From: Methanofastidiosum sp964630765
GTDB lineage: Archaea > Methanobacteriota_B > Thermococci > Methanofastidiosales > Methanofastidiosaceae
Assembly: GCA_964630765.1 (NCBI GenBank)
Contig: CAZVXE010000001.1
Span: 47,982 to 111,981, forward strand
Length of the DNA: 64,000 nt
Direction: 5' to 3'
In this document: positions 34,001 to 43,314 of the stretch, in pieces
How the letters are laid out: each line of letters begins with the position of its first letter
Position numbering within the stretch: the first letter of the stretch is position 1
Made by a program: the position numbers and the translations under genes
Notes under the pieces: model-generated
Seen by the model: only the letters and a program-made list of their open reading frames with translations
The model's database searches: none
What the model was told of the DNA's origin: nothing

Positions 34001-35708
34001 TGGTTTGAAAGGAACAGAAATCGTTGTAAAGTGTCTAAAAGAAGAAAACGTCAAAAATATATTTGGTTTTCCAGGCGGCCAATTAATACCTCTCTATGAT
34101 GAACTCTATGAAGAAACTGATGTCAGAAGTATTCTTGTAAGACATGAGCAGGGAGCAGCTCACGCTGCCGATGGTTATGCTAGAGCTTCAGGAGATCCAG
34201 GAGTTTGCATGGCAACTTCAGGCCCTGGTGCAACAAATCTGATTACTGGATTACTGAATGCAACAATGGATTCAATCCCTGTTGTAGCTTTTACAGCTCA
34301 AGTTCCTACTAAAGCCATAGGTACAGATGCCTTCCAAGAGGCAGATACTTTTGGAATCACAATGCCCATAACAAAGCATAACTTTCTAGTCAAATCAACA
34401 GATCATTTATCTTGGACAATCAAAGGCGCATTCAAGATTGCAAATACTGGAAGAAAGGGGGCAGTAGTTATAGACCTCCCAAATGATGTCCAGCAGAAGA
34501 GATCCAAAGAATATCATCACGGAGAGGTAAAGTTTGCTGGATATAATCCGAGCATAGTTCCAAATCCGCTTCAACTAAAGAGAATTGCACAAAAACTTGT
34601 AGAGGCTGAGAGACCCTTAATCCTTGCAGGAGGGGGAGTAATACTTGCAAACGCCTCTGAAGATTTGAGACTTCTTGCTGAGTATCTTGGTGCTGGTGTA
34701 GCTACAACTCTAATGGGAAAAGGTGCGATACCCGAAAATCACCCTCTTTCTCTTGGGATGGTAGGGATGCATGGGAGACTTGGCGCAAATAAGATGATCA
34801 ATAACTGTGATGTTTTATTAGTCATTGGATGTAGATTCTCAGATAGAACAACAGGCTGGGGGCTTGAATCATTTGCGCCAGACGCAGTAAAAATTCATTG
34901 TGATATAGACTCATCAGAATTAAACAAAAACATATCAGTAGATTTCCCACTTGTAGGGGATGCCAATCTTGTAATAAGAGACCTGATTAAATTTATCAAA
35001 AAATTTGAAGATGTTAAAAAAGACACGAACATCTGGAGGAAAAGAGTTAATCAGCTACATAGCATGTGCGAGGAGTGTGAAACTGTTAAACCTAATGGAA
35101 AGCTTACGCCAGAAATTATAATAAAGACTATTAATAATTTCTTAGATGACAATGCCATTGTCACTACAGAGGTGGGGCAGAATCAGATGTTTGCAGCTCA
35201 CTACTATATTACAAAAAAGCCAAGACAGTTTATATCCTCAGGTGGCCTTGGAACGATGGGATTTGGGTTCCCAGCTGCGATTGGGGCAAAGGTTGCAAAG
35301 CCAGATAGTCAAGTTTTGGATATTGCAGGCGATGGTTCATTCCTAATGGTATGCCAAGAATTAGCAACTGCAATGACTGAGGACATACCGGTAGTTGTTG
35401 GAATATTAAACAACTCCTTCCTTGGAATGGTTAGACAGTGGCAGGAATTATTCTGGGATAAGAGATATGCTGGAACTAAACTTGGAACACTGCCAGATTT
35501 TGTAAAACTTGCAGAATCTTTCGGTGCATATGGAGAAAGAGTTGAAAAGGCTAGTGACATCGAGAAAGCACTAAAAAATGCTTTTGATTCTGGTGTCGTT
35601 TCAGTCCTTGATTTTAAGATAGAATCTGAAACTAATATTCTCCCAATGATCCCGCCTGGAGGCAGGGTTGATGAAATGATAGGGGTGGGAAGATGTCGAC
35701 ACAAATAA
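33993..35708 (+). CDS. ilvB: IlvB, acetolactate synthase catalytic subunit
   Basis: This ThDP-dependent enzyme makes acetolactate and acetohydroxybutyrate for valine, leucine and isoleucine. The 571-aa protein has FGFPGGQLIPLYD, VRHEQGAAHAADGYAR with the catalytic Glu (about residue 50), and the C-terminal ThDP motif from GDGSFLMVCQELATA to NNSFLGMVRQWQELF. The FAD-binding middle domain contains GMVGMHGRLGANKMI. It starts inside the leuA 3' end and overlaps ilvN by 16 bp, so the operon is tightly coupled. Confidence 0.94.
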   Translation: MSDGLKGTEIVVKCLKEENVKNIFGFPGGQLIPLYDELYEETDVRSILVRHEQGAAHAADGYARASGDPGVCMATSGPGATNLITGLLNATMDSIPVVAFTAQVPTKAIGTDAFQEADTFGITMPITKHNFLVKSTDHLSWTIKGAFKIANTGRKGAVVIDLPNDVQQKRSKEYHHGEVKFAGYNPSIVPNPLQLKRIAQKLVEAERPLILAGGGVILANASEDLRLLAEYLGAGVATTLMGKGAIPENHPLSLGMVGMHGRLGANKMINNCDVLLVIGCRFSDRTTGWGLESFAPDAVKIHCDIDSSELNKNISVDFPLVGDANLVIRDLIKFIKKFEDVKKDTNIWRKRVNQLHSMCEECETVKPNGKLTPEIIIKTINNFLDDNAIVTTEVGQNQMFAAHYYITKKPRQFISSGGLGTMGFGFPAAIGAKVAKPDSQVLDIAGDGSFLMVCQELATAMTEDIPVVVGILNNSFLGMVRQWQELFWDKRYAGTKLGTLPDFVKLAESFGAYGERVEKASDIEKALKNAFDSGVVSVLDFKIESETNILPMIPPGGRVDEMIGVGRCRHK

Positions 35709-36190
35709 TATCGGTTCTAGTAGAAGATGAAGCTGGATCTCTAACGAGGATGAGCGGCATGTTCTCTAGGAGGGGTATTAATATTCATTCCTTAACAGTT
35801 TCTCCTTCCGAAAAGGAAGGTATGAGCCGAATGACAATAGTAACGACTGGAGATGAAAGAGAAATCGAAAAGATAGAAAAACAGTTGAACAAGCTCATAG
35901 AGGTTGTAAAGGTAAACATCTTGGATAAAAATACTTCCGTTGTAAGAGATCTTTGTCTACTAAAAGTTTATGCAGACAAGGAAAATAGGGCAGAGGTTTT
36001 AGAAATAGCCAATGCATTTAAATCAAATATAGTAGATATTAGTATAAGAACAATAACCCTAGAGATAACAGCGGATCCGCTAGATATAGACAGATTTGTT
36101 GAAACAATGAAGAACTTTGGCATAAAAGAACTCTTCAGAACCGGAGTTACTGCCATTTCTAGGGATATTGAAAAGAAAACTGGAGGTTAA
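35693..36190 (+). CDS. ilvN: IlvN, acetolactate synthase regulatory subunit
   Basis: This 165-aa small subunit confers valine feedback on IlvB. The N-terminal ACT domain is evident in ISVLVEDEAGSLTRMSGMFSRRGINIHSLTV (5-35), and a C-terminal domain follows from about residue 85 (LLKVYADKENRAEVLEIANAFKSNIVDIS). The length matches the usual archaeal and bacterial small subunit. It lies between ilvB and ilvC, starting within ilvB and ending three bases before ilvC. Confidence 0.93.
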   Translation: MSTQIISVLVEDEAGSLTRMSGMFSRRGINIHSLTVSPSEKEGMSRMTIVTTGDEREIEKIEKQLNKLIEVVKVNILDKNTSVVRDLCLLKVYADKENRAEVLEIANAFKSNIVDISIRTITLEITADPLDIDRFVETMKNFGIKELFRTGVTAISRDIEKKTGG

Positions 36191-36193
36191 ATT

Positions 36194-37189
36194 ATGGCAA
36201 CAATGTATTATGATTGTGATGCAGACCTTAAGTATTTGCAAGGTAAAAAAGTAGCTGTAATAGGTTATGGAAATCAAGGAAGGGCACAAGCCCTATGTTT
36301 ACACGATAGCGGTATTGACGTTGTCGTCGGTGTAAATGAAGGTGGAAAATCTTGGAACTGTGCTAAGGACGCAGGAATTAAGACGATGAGTGTTGAAGAC
36401 GCTGCAAAAGCGGGAGACATTGTTCACATCTTGATACCTGATGAGGTCCAGCCACATGTATACGCAAAATACATAAAAGACAATTTAAAGGAAGGCGATG
36501 TTCTTAGCTTTTCTCATGGATTTAACATAACATTCAATCAGATCAAGCCACCAGAATATGTTGATGTAGTCATGGTTGCACCTAAAACACCAGGTAGTGA
36601 ATTAAGAAGACTTTACAAGGAAGGCTTTGGAGCTCCAGCACTTTTAGCTGTTGAGCAGGATTACACTGGAAAAGGAAAACAGACTGCACTTGCAATGGCA
36701 AAAGCAATGAACTTAACAAAAGCAGGAGTAGTCGAAACTACCTTTGAGGAAGAAGCAATTACAGACATATTCGGTGAACAATGCGTTCTCTGTGGTGGGA
36801 TTACAGAACTTATAACAGCAGGTTTCGAAACATTAGTGAGTGAAGGTTACCAGCCAGAAATAGCTTACTTTGAGTGCTTAAACGAAATGAAGTTAATTGT
36901 AGATCTTTTCTATGAAGGTGGCCTAGAGCTAATGTGGGAGAGAGTATCAAACACTGCAGAATACGGTGGAAGAACAAGAGGCCCAATGATAATCGATGAC
37001 TCAGTCAGGGAAAGAATGTATGAAGTTCTTGACAACATTAAATCAGGAGAATTTGCAAGAGAGTTCATGATGGAGAACTACACAGGAAGACCCGTACTAA
37101 CAAGAGCAAGGAAAGAGGGTAGTGAAAAACTCATAGAAGACGTCGGTAAGGACATCAGAAAAATGTTCTTAAAACCTGAAAAAAAATAA
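36194..37189 (+). CDS. ilvC: IlvC, ketol-acid reductoisomerase (class I)
   Basis: IlvC isomerises and reduces acetolactate to dihydroxyisovalerate. The 331-aa class I enzyme has the Rossmann motif VIGYGNQGRAQAL (22-34), the metal ligands in FEEEAITDIFGEQCVLCGG and EMKLIVDLFYEGGLELM. The cofactor loop after strand two reads VGVNEGGKSW (45-54), where NADPH enzymes usually have GLRxGSxSW. Asn48 and Glu49 replace the basic residues that hold the 2'-phosphate, so NADH use is possible. The next gene is preceded by its own TATA-like box. Confidence 0.93.
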   Translation: MATMYYDCDADLKYLQGKKVAVIGYGNQGRAQALCLHDSGIDVVVGVNEGGKSWNCAKDAGIKTMSVEDAAKAGDIVHILIPDEVQPHVYAKYIKDNLKEGDVLSFSHGFNITFNQIKPPEYVDVVMVAPKTPGSELRRLYKEGFGAPALLAVEQDYTGKGKQTALAMAKAMNLTKAGVVETTFEEEAITDIFGEQCVLCGGITELITAGFETLVSEGYQPEIAYFECLNEMKLIVDLFYEGGLELMWERVSNTAEYGGRTRGPMIIDDSVRERMYEVLDNIKSGEFAREFMMENYTGRPVLTRARKEGSEKLIEDVGKDIRKMFLKPEKK

Positions 37190-37193
37190 TATA

Positions 37194-37203
37194 ATTTAAA
37201 TTT
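37194..37203 (+). promoter_or_regulatory. Internal TATA box before leuC
   Basis: ATTTAAATTT is centred 26 nt before the leuC ATG in the only gap of note inside the operon (34 nt), and no Shine-Dalgarno precedes leuC. A second, leaderless transcript for leuC-leuD-leuB-cimA-ilvD is therefore likely. Confidence 0.5.
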
Positions 37204-37223
37204 TTATTTTTTAGTTGATTTTT

Positions 37224-38480
37224 ATGGGAAAGACCATATCAGAAAAAATAATTGGAAATAGAGCTGGATTAAATGCCGAGGCTGGCCAAATAGTGGAGGC
37301 TAATGTTGATTATGTCATGGTAAATGATGTAACTGGACTTCCAGCATTTGAACAGTTTGAAAAGCTTCCAAAAGGCACAAAGCCGTTTAAAGAGAAGATA
37401 GTGCTAATTCCAGACCACTATGTTCCTAACAAGGATGTTGCCTCCGCTGAGCAGGCAAAAAGGATGAGAGATTTTGCAAAAAAATATGGAATAGAAAACT
37501 ACTTTGAAGTTGGAAGGGGTGGAGTGTGCCACCAACTTATGATTGAGAAGGGTTTTGTTGCACCGGGGAGATTAATCGTAGGCGCAGATTCTCATACGTG
37601 TAGTTACGGTGCTTTAGGAGCTTTTTCAACAGGTATCGGCTCAACTGAAGCTGCTGCTGTAATGGCTATAGGAAAGCTTTGGCTAAAAGTACCCGATAGT
37701 ATTAAAATAACAGTCAATGGAAAACTTGACAATTATGTTTATGGGAAGGATATAATCCTGCATGTAATCGGAGATATTGGAGTAGAGGGCGCATTATACC
37801 AGGCCATGGAATATTATGGAAACACCATTGAAAATTTAACACTCTCAGACAGAATATCCATTTCAAATATGGCAATAGAGGCAGGAGGAAAAGCCGGTAT
37901 TATCCCTCCAGATGATAAAGTCTTTGAATATCTTCAGGGAAGAGTTAGAGGAAGCTACAATCCAGTTTATTCTGATAAAGATGCTTATTATATTGAAGAG
38001 ATAAAATATGATGCGGCGGATATACCGCCTACAGTTGCGAAGCCATTTTTACCAAGCAATACTGCACCGGCTTCTGAAGTTGATGTGAAGATAGATCAGG
38101 CCTACCTTGGCTCGTGTACAAACGGTAGAATTGAAGATCTAAGAATAGCCGCTGAAATTTTAAAGGGAAGGAAAATCAACTCTGAAGTTAGAATGCTTGT
38201 TGTTCCTGCGACAAAGGAAGTCTTTAATCAAGCTTTAAAGGAAGGTCTGATTGAAATCTTTGAGAAGGCTGACTGTTTTGTATGCGGCCCAACTTGTGGG
38301 GCATGCCTTGGTGGTTACATGGGCATACTTGCTGACGGTGAAAAATGTGTTGCTACAACAAACAGGAATTTCATAGGGAGAATGGGTCACAAGAACTCTG
38401 AAGTCTATCTAGCAAATCCTGCAGTAGTCGCAGCCTCTGCACTTGAGGGAAGGATAGTTGATCCGCGAGAGGTGCTATAA
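37224..38480 (+). CDS. leuC: LeuC, isopropylmalate isomerase large subunit
   Basis: LeuC, with LeuD, is the [4Fe-4S] hydrolyase that isomerises isopropylmalate and also serves methylmalate from the citramalate route. The 418-aa protein has IPDHYVPNKDVASAEQ, GADSHTCSYGALGAFSTGIGSTEAA, and cluster cysteines in GSCTNGR and CGPTCGACLGG. The ATG at 37224 matches the internal TATA box, and an in-frame TTG at 37215 has nothing to support it. It is paralogous to lysT. Confidence 0.92.
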   Translation: MGKTISEKIIGNRAGLNAEAGQIVEANVDYVMVNDVTGLPAFEQFEKLPKGTKPFKEKIVLIPDHYVPNKDVASAEQAKRMRDFAKKYGIENYFEVGRGGVCHQLMIEKGFVAPGRLIVGADSHTCSYGALGAFSTGIGSTEAAAVMAIGKLWLKVPDSIKITVNGKLDNYVYGKDIILHVIGDIGVEGALYQAMEYYGNTIENLTLSDRISISNMAIEAGGKAGIIPPDDKVFEYLQGRVRGSYNPVYSDKDAYYIEEIKYDAADIPPTVAKPFLPSNTAPASEVDVKIDQAYLGSCTNGRIEDLRIAAEILKGRKINSEVRMLVVPATKEVFNQALKEGLIEIFEKADCFVCGPTCGACLGGYMGILADGEKCVATTNRNFIGRMGHKNSEVYLANPAVVAASALEGRIVDPREVL

Positions 38481-38992
38481 TGAAGGATATTCTTGAAGGA
38501 AAAGTCATAAAATTCGGGGACAACGTTGACACTGATCAGATTATACCTGCTGAATTTTTAGTTACTGGCGATCCAAAAGAACTTGCAAAAAACGCCTTTG
38601 TAAAAGTAAGGCCAGAGTTTAGAAATATTGTAAGAGAGGGCGACATAATAGTTGCAGGAAGAAACTTTGGATGTGGATCTTCTAGAGAGCATGCACCAAG
38701 AGCTCTTATGGGTGCAGGTATATCATGCGTTATTGCAAAAAGTTTTGCAAGAATATTTTTTAGAAATTCTATTAATTTAGGTTTGACCTTGATTGAATGT
38801 GATGTTAAGGCCAATGAAGGAGATGAACTTTTAGTCGATCTGAAAGGAGGAACTATAAAGAACAAAAGATCTGGTGAGGTCTTTGAATTTAAACCGCTAC
38901 CTGCCTTTTTACTCAAGATAGTAGAGAAGGGTGGTTTGATGGAATACGTAAAGGAGGTTCTAAATGAAAAAAATAGCCATAATGCCCGGTGA
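38480..38992 (+). CDS. leuD: LeuD, isopropylmalate isomerase small subunit
   Basis: This is a swivel-domain subunit of 170 aa with KFGDNVDTDQIIPAEFLVTGDPKELAK (about 12-38) and FGCGSSREHAPRALMGAGISCVIAKSFARIFFRN. The loop PAEF differs from PGRY in the lysU product, consistent with a different substrate. It starts on the last base of leuC after GAGGTG. Its last nine codons overlap leuB by 29 bp, a long overlap that still leaves both reading frames intact. Confidence 0.92.
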   Translation: MKDILEGKVIKFGDNVDTDQIIPAEFLVTGDPKELAKNAFVKVRPEFRNIVREGDIIVAGRNFGCGSSREHAPRALMGAGISCVIAKSFARIFFRNSINLGLTLIECDVKANEGDELLVDLKGGTIKNKRSGEVFEFKPLPAFLLKIVEKGGLMEYVKEVLNEKNSHNAR

Positions 38993-40088
38993 CGGCATAG
39001 GACCTGAGATAATCGAAGAAGGAAAGAAGGTAATAGACGCAGCTTGCGACATAACAGGATTAGACATCGAATGGGAATATTACCAAAACGGATCTGAACT
39101 ATACTTAAAAACTGGAGAATTAATTACAGAAGAAACTCTAAAGGAACTTAAGAAAAAGGATGCAATATACTTTGGCTCTATTGGAGATCCAAGAGTTGCC
39201 CCTGGCGTACTTGAGAAGGGTATCCTCCTAAAAATGAGGTTTTATTTTGATCAATATGTAAATTTAAGGCCAATTGTATCCTACCCAAATGTTCCTTGTC
39301 CATTGAAGGGTAAATCCTACAAAGACATTAACTTTCATGTGATTAGAGAGAACACAGAAGATTTCTATATAGGAATTGGTGGAAGGTTCAAAGGAACAAA
39401 GAATAAAGAGGAACTTGAGGTAATAAGAGACCTTTACGAAGTAAAGTTCAATATGGGCATTGACATCGATAGACCTGAAGAGATAGCCTACCAGATAGGG
39501 ATGATATCCAGAGCAGGTTCTGAGAGAGTAATAAGGTATGCTTTTGAACTTGCCAAGATGAAAGGTAAGAAAAGGGTAACATCTGTCGATAAGGCCAACG
39601 TCTTGACAAACATTTACAGTTTATGGAGAGACGTTTTTGAAGAAGTGGCAAAAGATTATCCTGGTTATGAAACTGAGTTTGCATTTGTTGATGCAATCAC
39701 AATGTGGTTTGTAAAACAGCCACAGTGGTATCAAGTTGTTGTTGCTCCAAATATGTTTGGAGATATAATTACTGACCTTGGAGCTATGATCCAGGGAGGT
39801 CTAGGTCTTGCAGCTGGCGGAAATATTAATCCTGATGGTGTTTCAATGTTTGAACCAATACACGGCTCTGCACCGAAATACAAGGGAAAGAATGTTTCAA
39901 ATCCACTTGCCACAATATTGAGTGGAGTTATGATGCTTGAAACTATCGGAGAGCAAAAAACAGCAGCAATAATTGAAAAGGCAGTAATCAAAGTCTTAGA
40001 AGAAGGAAAGGTAAGGACACAGGATCTTGGAGGAACTTCAAAGACAACTGAGGTCGGAGATGAAATAGTCAAGAAGATGAAAGAATAA
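38964..40088 (+). CDS. leuB: LeuB-type isopropylmalate/methylmalate dehydrogenase
   Basis: This 374-aa decarboxylating dehydrogenase produces 2-oxoisocaproate from isopropylmalate and probably 2-oxobutyrate from methylmalate. It shows IMPGDGIGPEIIEEG, VNLRPIVSYPNVPCPLKG, VIRENTEDFYIGIGGRFKG, SVDKANVLTN and APNMFGDIITDLGAMIQGGLGLAAGGNINPDG. The long RENTED loop and length recall the tartrate-dehydrogenase-like branch, so substrate is judged from the operon. It is clearly distinct from the shorter homoisocitrate enzyme upstream. GGAGGT precedes the ATG. Confidence 0.87.
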   Translation: MKKIAIMPGDGIGPEIIEEGKKVIDAACDITGLDIEWEYYQNGSELYLKTGELITEETLKELKKKDAIYFGSIGDPRVAPGVLEKGILLKMRFYFDQYVNLRPIVSYPNVPCPLKGKSYKDINFHVIRENTEDFYIGIGGRFKGTKNKEELEVIRDLYEVKFNMGIDIDRPEEIAYQIGMISRAGSERVIRYAFELAKMKGKKRVTSVDKANVLTNIYSLWRDVFEEVAKDYPGYETEFAFVDAITMWFVKQPQWYQVVVAPNMFGDIITDLGAMIQGGLGLAAGGNINPDGVSMFEPIHGSAPKYKGKNVSNPLATILSGVMMLETIGEQKTAAIIEKAVIKVLEEGKVRTQDLGGTSKTTEVGDEIVKKMKE

Positions 40089-40098
40089 GGAGAAAAAA

Positions 40099-41667
40099 AT
40101 GATAAGGCTTTTTGATACAACCTTAAGAGACGGAACACAGGGAGAAGGTATATCCTTCTCCGCTAACGATAAGTTGAAGGTATGTGAAAAGCTTGACGAA
40201 CTAGGGATACATTACATCGAGGGTGGATGGCCAGGCTCAAATCCAAAGGATGTGGAATTCTTCAAAAATGCCAAGGCTCTTTCTTTATCTACATCAAAAA
40301 TTTGTGCATTTGGGAGCACGAGAAGAGCAAAGCTAAAGGCTGAAGATGACCCTAATTTAAAGGCCATTATAGATGTGGACACAGAAGTTGCATCGATTTT
40401 TGGAAAGAGCTGGGATTTTCATGTCATTGAAGCATTAAAGATTCCACTTGAAAAGAACTTAGAGATGATCTATGATTCTATTGTATTCTTAAAGGAGCAT
40501 GGAATTGAAGTCATCTACGATGCGGAGCATTTCTTTGATGGGTATAAGAGAAACAAAGAATATGCCATGTCAACAATTAAAGAAGCTGACAAAGCCGGTG
40601 CAGACTGCATATCTTTATGCGACACAAATGGTGGAAGCCTGCCCTTTGAAATAGGAAACATTATTAGTGAAATTAAATCAGATATAAAAAGTAAAATTGG
40701 TATTCACGCTCATAATGACTCAGAATGTGCTGTTGCAAACTCACTTGAAGCTGTTAAAAAGGGGGCTGTGCATGTCCAGGGAACTATTAACGGATATGGA
40801 GAGAGGTGCGGTAACGCAAACCTTTGCTCAATAATCCCTGGCCTTAAAATTAAGATGAAGCTTGACTGCATATCTGATGCACAATTAGGTAAACTAAAGA
40901 ATGCCTCAGCATATATAGCAGAGCTTGGAAATATTTCACCAGATATGCATCAGCCATATGTAGGCGCAAGCGCATTTGCACATAAGGGCGGAATTCACGT
41001 GAGTGCTATTCAAAGGCACCCTGATACCTATGAGCATATTAAACCAGAGCTTGTTGGAAATAGAACAAGAGTTATAGTTTCTGAGCTATCCGGTAGAAGT
41101 AACATTATTTTTAAGGCCAAAGAGTACGGCGTTGATCTGGAATCTGCCGATGCTAAACTTGATTTCATTTTAGAAAAAATAAAGAAACTTGAAAACGAGG
41201 GTTATCAGTTTGAAGGTGCAGAGGCTTCATTTGAGCTTCTGATGAAGAAAGCCCTAGGAACTTACAAGAAGTTCTTTGATCTTGAAGGATTTAGAGTTGT
41301 TATTGATAAAAGAGGAGATATGGAATCTCGCTCTGAAGCTACAATAAAACTCAGGGTTAATGATAAAGAGTTCCATACAGCTGCTGAAGGTAACGGTCCT
41401 GTAAATGCACTTGACAAAGCACTTAGAAAAGCTCTAATTGGTGCTTATCCTGAGATAAAGAACTTCAATCTTACAGACTATAAGGTTAGAGTTCTTGAAG
41501 GTGAGGAAGGAACTGGCTCAGTTGTAAGGGTATTAATAAGGACTCATGGCTACAACAAGATGTGGGACACTGTTGGAGTATCAGAAAACATCATCACTGC
41601 TAGCTGGTATTCACTTGTGGATAGCGTTGAATATGGATTATCAAAGTTTGTGGATGTGAATAAGTGA
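40099..41667 (+). CDS. cimA: CimA, citramalate synthase
   Basis: This enzyme condenses acetyl-CoA with pyruvate to citramalate, starting a threonine-independent isoleucine route. The 522-aa protein has LFDTTLRDGTQGEGISFS (3-20), EGGWPGSNPKD, HAHNDSECAVANSLEAV, TINGYGERCGNANL and a C-terminal LeuA-type regulatory domain. The DGTQGEGISFS opening and the GWPGSNPKD segment set it in the bacterial-type citramalate synthase branch, unlike the LeuA-like CimA of Methanocaldococcus. GGAG lies upstream of ATG 40099. It sits between leuB and ilvD. Confidence 0.9.
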   Translation: MIRLFDTTLRDGTQGEGISFSANDKLKVCEKLDELGIHYIEGGWPGSNPKDVEFFKNAKALSLSTSKICAFGSTRRAKLKAEDDPNLKAIIDVDTEVASIFGKSWDFHVIEALKIPLEKNLEMIYDSIVFLKEHGIEVIYDAEHFFDGYKRNKEYAMSTIKEADKAGADCISLCDTNGGSLPFEIGNIISEIKSDIKSKIGIHAHNDSECAVANSLEAVKKGAVHVQGTINGYGERCGNANLCSIIPGLKIKMKLDCISDAQLGKLKNASAYIAELGNISPDMHQPYVGASAFAHKGGIHVSAIQRHPDTYEHIKPELVGNRTRVIVSELSGRSNIIFKAKEYGVDLESADAKLDFILEKIKKLENEGYQFEGAEASFELLMKKALGTYKKFFDLEGFRVVIDKRGDMESRSEATIKLRVNDKEFHTAAEGNGPVNALDKALRKALIGAYPEIKNFNLTDYKVRVLEGEEGTGSVVRVLIRTHGYNKMWDTVGVSENIITASWYSLVDSVEYGLSKFVDVNK

Positions 41668-43313
41668 GAAGTTCAATAATTAAAGAAGACATTGATAAGG
41701 CAGGGGCAAGAGGATTATTGAGAGCTGATGGGCTAAAAGATGTGGACTTTAAGAAGCCGTTCATAGGTGTAGCATCAGCTTACTCTGAAATAGTACCAGG
41801 CCACATTAATCTTAGAAAACTTACAGACCTTGTAAAGAAAGGCATTAGAGATGCGGGGGGTATCCCATTTGAATTTGGTATGCCCGGTATATGCGATGGA
41901 ATCGCAATGGGACATCAGGGTATGAGGTATTCTCTACCATCACGAGACATTATTGCTGATTCCGTTGAGCTAATGGTTTCTTCTCATCTATTTGATGGAT
42001 GGGTTGGAGTTACAAATTGTGACAAGATAACGCCAGGTATGCTGATGGCTGCCGGTAGAATAAATATTCCAGCTGTTATGGTCACTGGTGGCCCAATGGA
42101 GCCAGGAGTATACAAAGGAAAACGACTTGATCTAATCTCTATCTTTGAAGCTATTGGAAGCTATAAAAATGGAGATGTCTCTGAAAAGGAGCTTAGAGAA
42201 ATAGAAAAGAGGAGCTGTCCTGGTGCTGGAGCATGTGCCGGTCTATTCACGGCAAACTCAATGGCTTGTATGACTGAAGCTTTAGGTCTTTCAATCCCAG
42301 GGAGCGCCACTGTTCATGCGACTGACAAGAGAAAAGAAGAAATAGCATACCAAACAGGAAAACTCATAGTTGAACTTGTTAAGAAGGACTTGAAACCAAG
42401 AGACATAATCACCAAGATGAGCTTTGAGAATGCAATAAGAGTTGATATGGGAATAGGTGGATCATCAAACACTGCTCTACATCTGCCAGCAGTTGCTAAT
42501 GCATTTGGGATTGTCCTTCCCTTGACCTTATTTGATAAGCTCTCTAAAGAAACGCCACACCTTGTAAATTTAAGGCCAGGCGGACCTTTTTTCATGAGAG
42601 ACTTTGATGATGCTGGGGGTATCCCTCAGATTTTAATTAGGCTGAAAGATAAACTTAATCTTGAAACAAAAACAGTTATGGGAAATACTCTCGGTGACGT
42701 ACTAAAGAAAGTAAAGATCGTGAAATCTGACACAATTAGAAATGTTGATAATCCTTATCATAAACAAGGCGGAATAGCCATCCTCAAAGGAAATCTAGCC
42801 CCTAACGGTTCTGTTGTGAAGCAGACAGCAGTTAGCGATAAGATAATGAAATTTGAAGGTAAGGCCAAAGTATTTGAAAGCGAAGAAGCAGCTACAAAAG
42901 CAATACTCTCCGGTAAGATTAAACCAGGCATGGTTGTTGTCATAAGGTACGAAGGGCCAAAAGGTGGGCCTGGAATGAGAGAAATGTTGGAACCAACAAG
43001 TTTGATTGCAGGTATGGGGCTGTCTGAATCTGTGGCATTAATTACAGATGGACGATTTTCTGGAGGTACAAGAGGACCTTGCATAGGTCATGTGTCGCCA
43101 GAAGCATTTGACAAAGGACCGATAGCAGCATTAAAAGATGGAGATATAATAAGGATAGATATACCCAAAAGAAAACTTGAAGTAGCGCTCACTGCTAAAG
43201 AGATAGGGGAAAGACTAAAAGTTGCAAAATCACCGAAAAAGGACATACCTGGAATGCTATTGAGGTATAGGAAACTTGTAACATCGGCTGACAAGGGTGC
43301 TGTGCTGGAATAA
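41664..43313 (+). CDS. ilvD: IlvD, dihydroxy-acid dehydratase
   Basis: IlvD dehydrates dihydroxyisovalerate and dihydroxymethylvalerate with an Fe-S cluster. The 549-aa protein has the cluster and Mg motifs VTNCDKITPGMLMAAGR (about 119-135), CPGAGACAGLFTANSMACM and LITDGRFSGGTRGPCIGHVSPEA near the C-terminus. GTG 41664 overlaps the cimA stop, so the two are translationally coupled. It is the last enzyme gene of the operon, and a small membrane protein gene starts one base after its stop. Confidence 0.94.
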   Translation: MRSSIIKEDIDKAGARGLLRADGLKDVDFKKPFIGVASAYSEIVPGHINLRKLTDLVKKGIRDAGGIPFEFGMPGICDGIAMGHQGMRYSLPSRDIIADSVELMVSSHLFDGWVGVTNCDKITPGMLMAAGRINIPAVMVTGGPMEPGVYKGKRLDLISIFEAIGSYKNGDVSEKELREIEKRSCPGAGACAGLFTANSMACMTEALGLSIPGSATVHATDKRKEEIAYQTGKLIVELVKKDLKPRDIITKMSFENAIRVDMGIGGSSNTALHLPAVANAFGIVLPLTLFDKLSKETPHLVNLRPGGPFFMRDFDDAGGIPQILIRLKDKLNLETKTVMGNTLGDVLKKVKIVKSDTIRNVDNPYHKQGGIAILKGNLAPNGSVVKQTAVSDKIMKFEGKAKVFESEEAATKAILSGKIKPGMVVVIRYEGPKGGPGMREMLEPTSLIAGMGLSESVALITDGRFSGGTRGPCIGHVSPEAFDKGPIAALKDGDIIRIDIPKRKLEVALTAKEIGERLKVAKSPKKDIPGMLLRYRKLVTSADKGAVLE

Positions 43314-43314
43314 A

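Noticed and set aside
38964..38992. 29-bp leuD/leuB overlap as a frameshift or assembly error
   Set aside because: Both proteins have complete family C- and N-termini. LeuB starts exactly at the conserved KKIAIMPGDGIGPE after a good GGAGGT.
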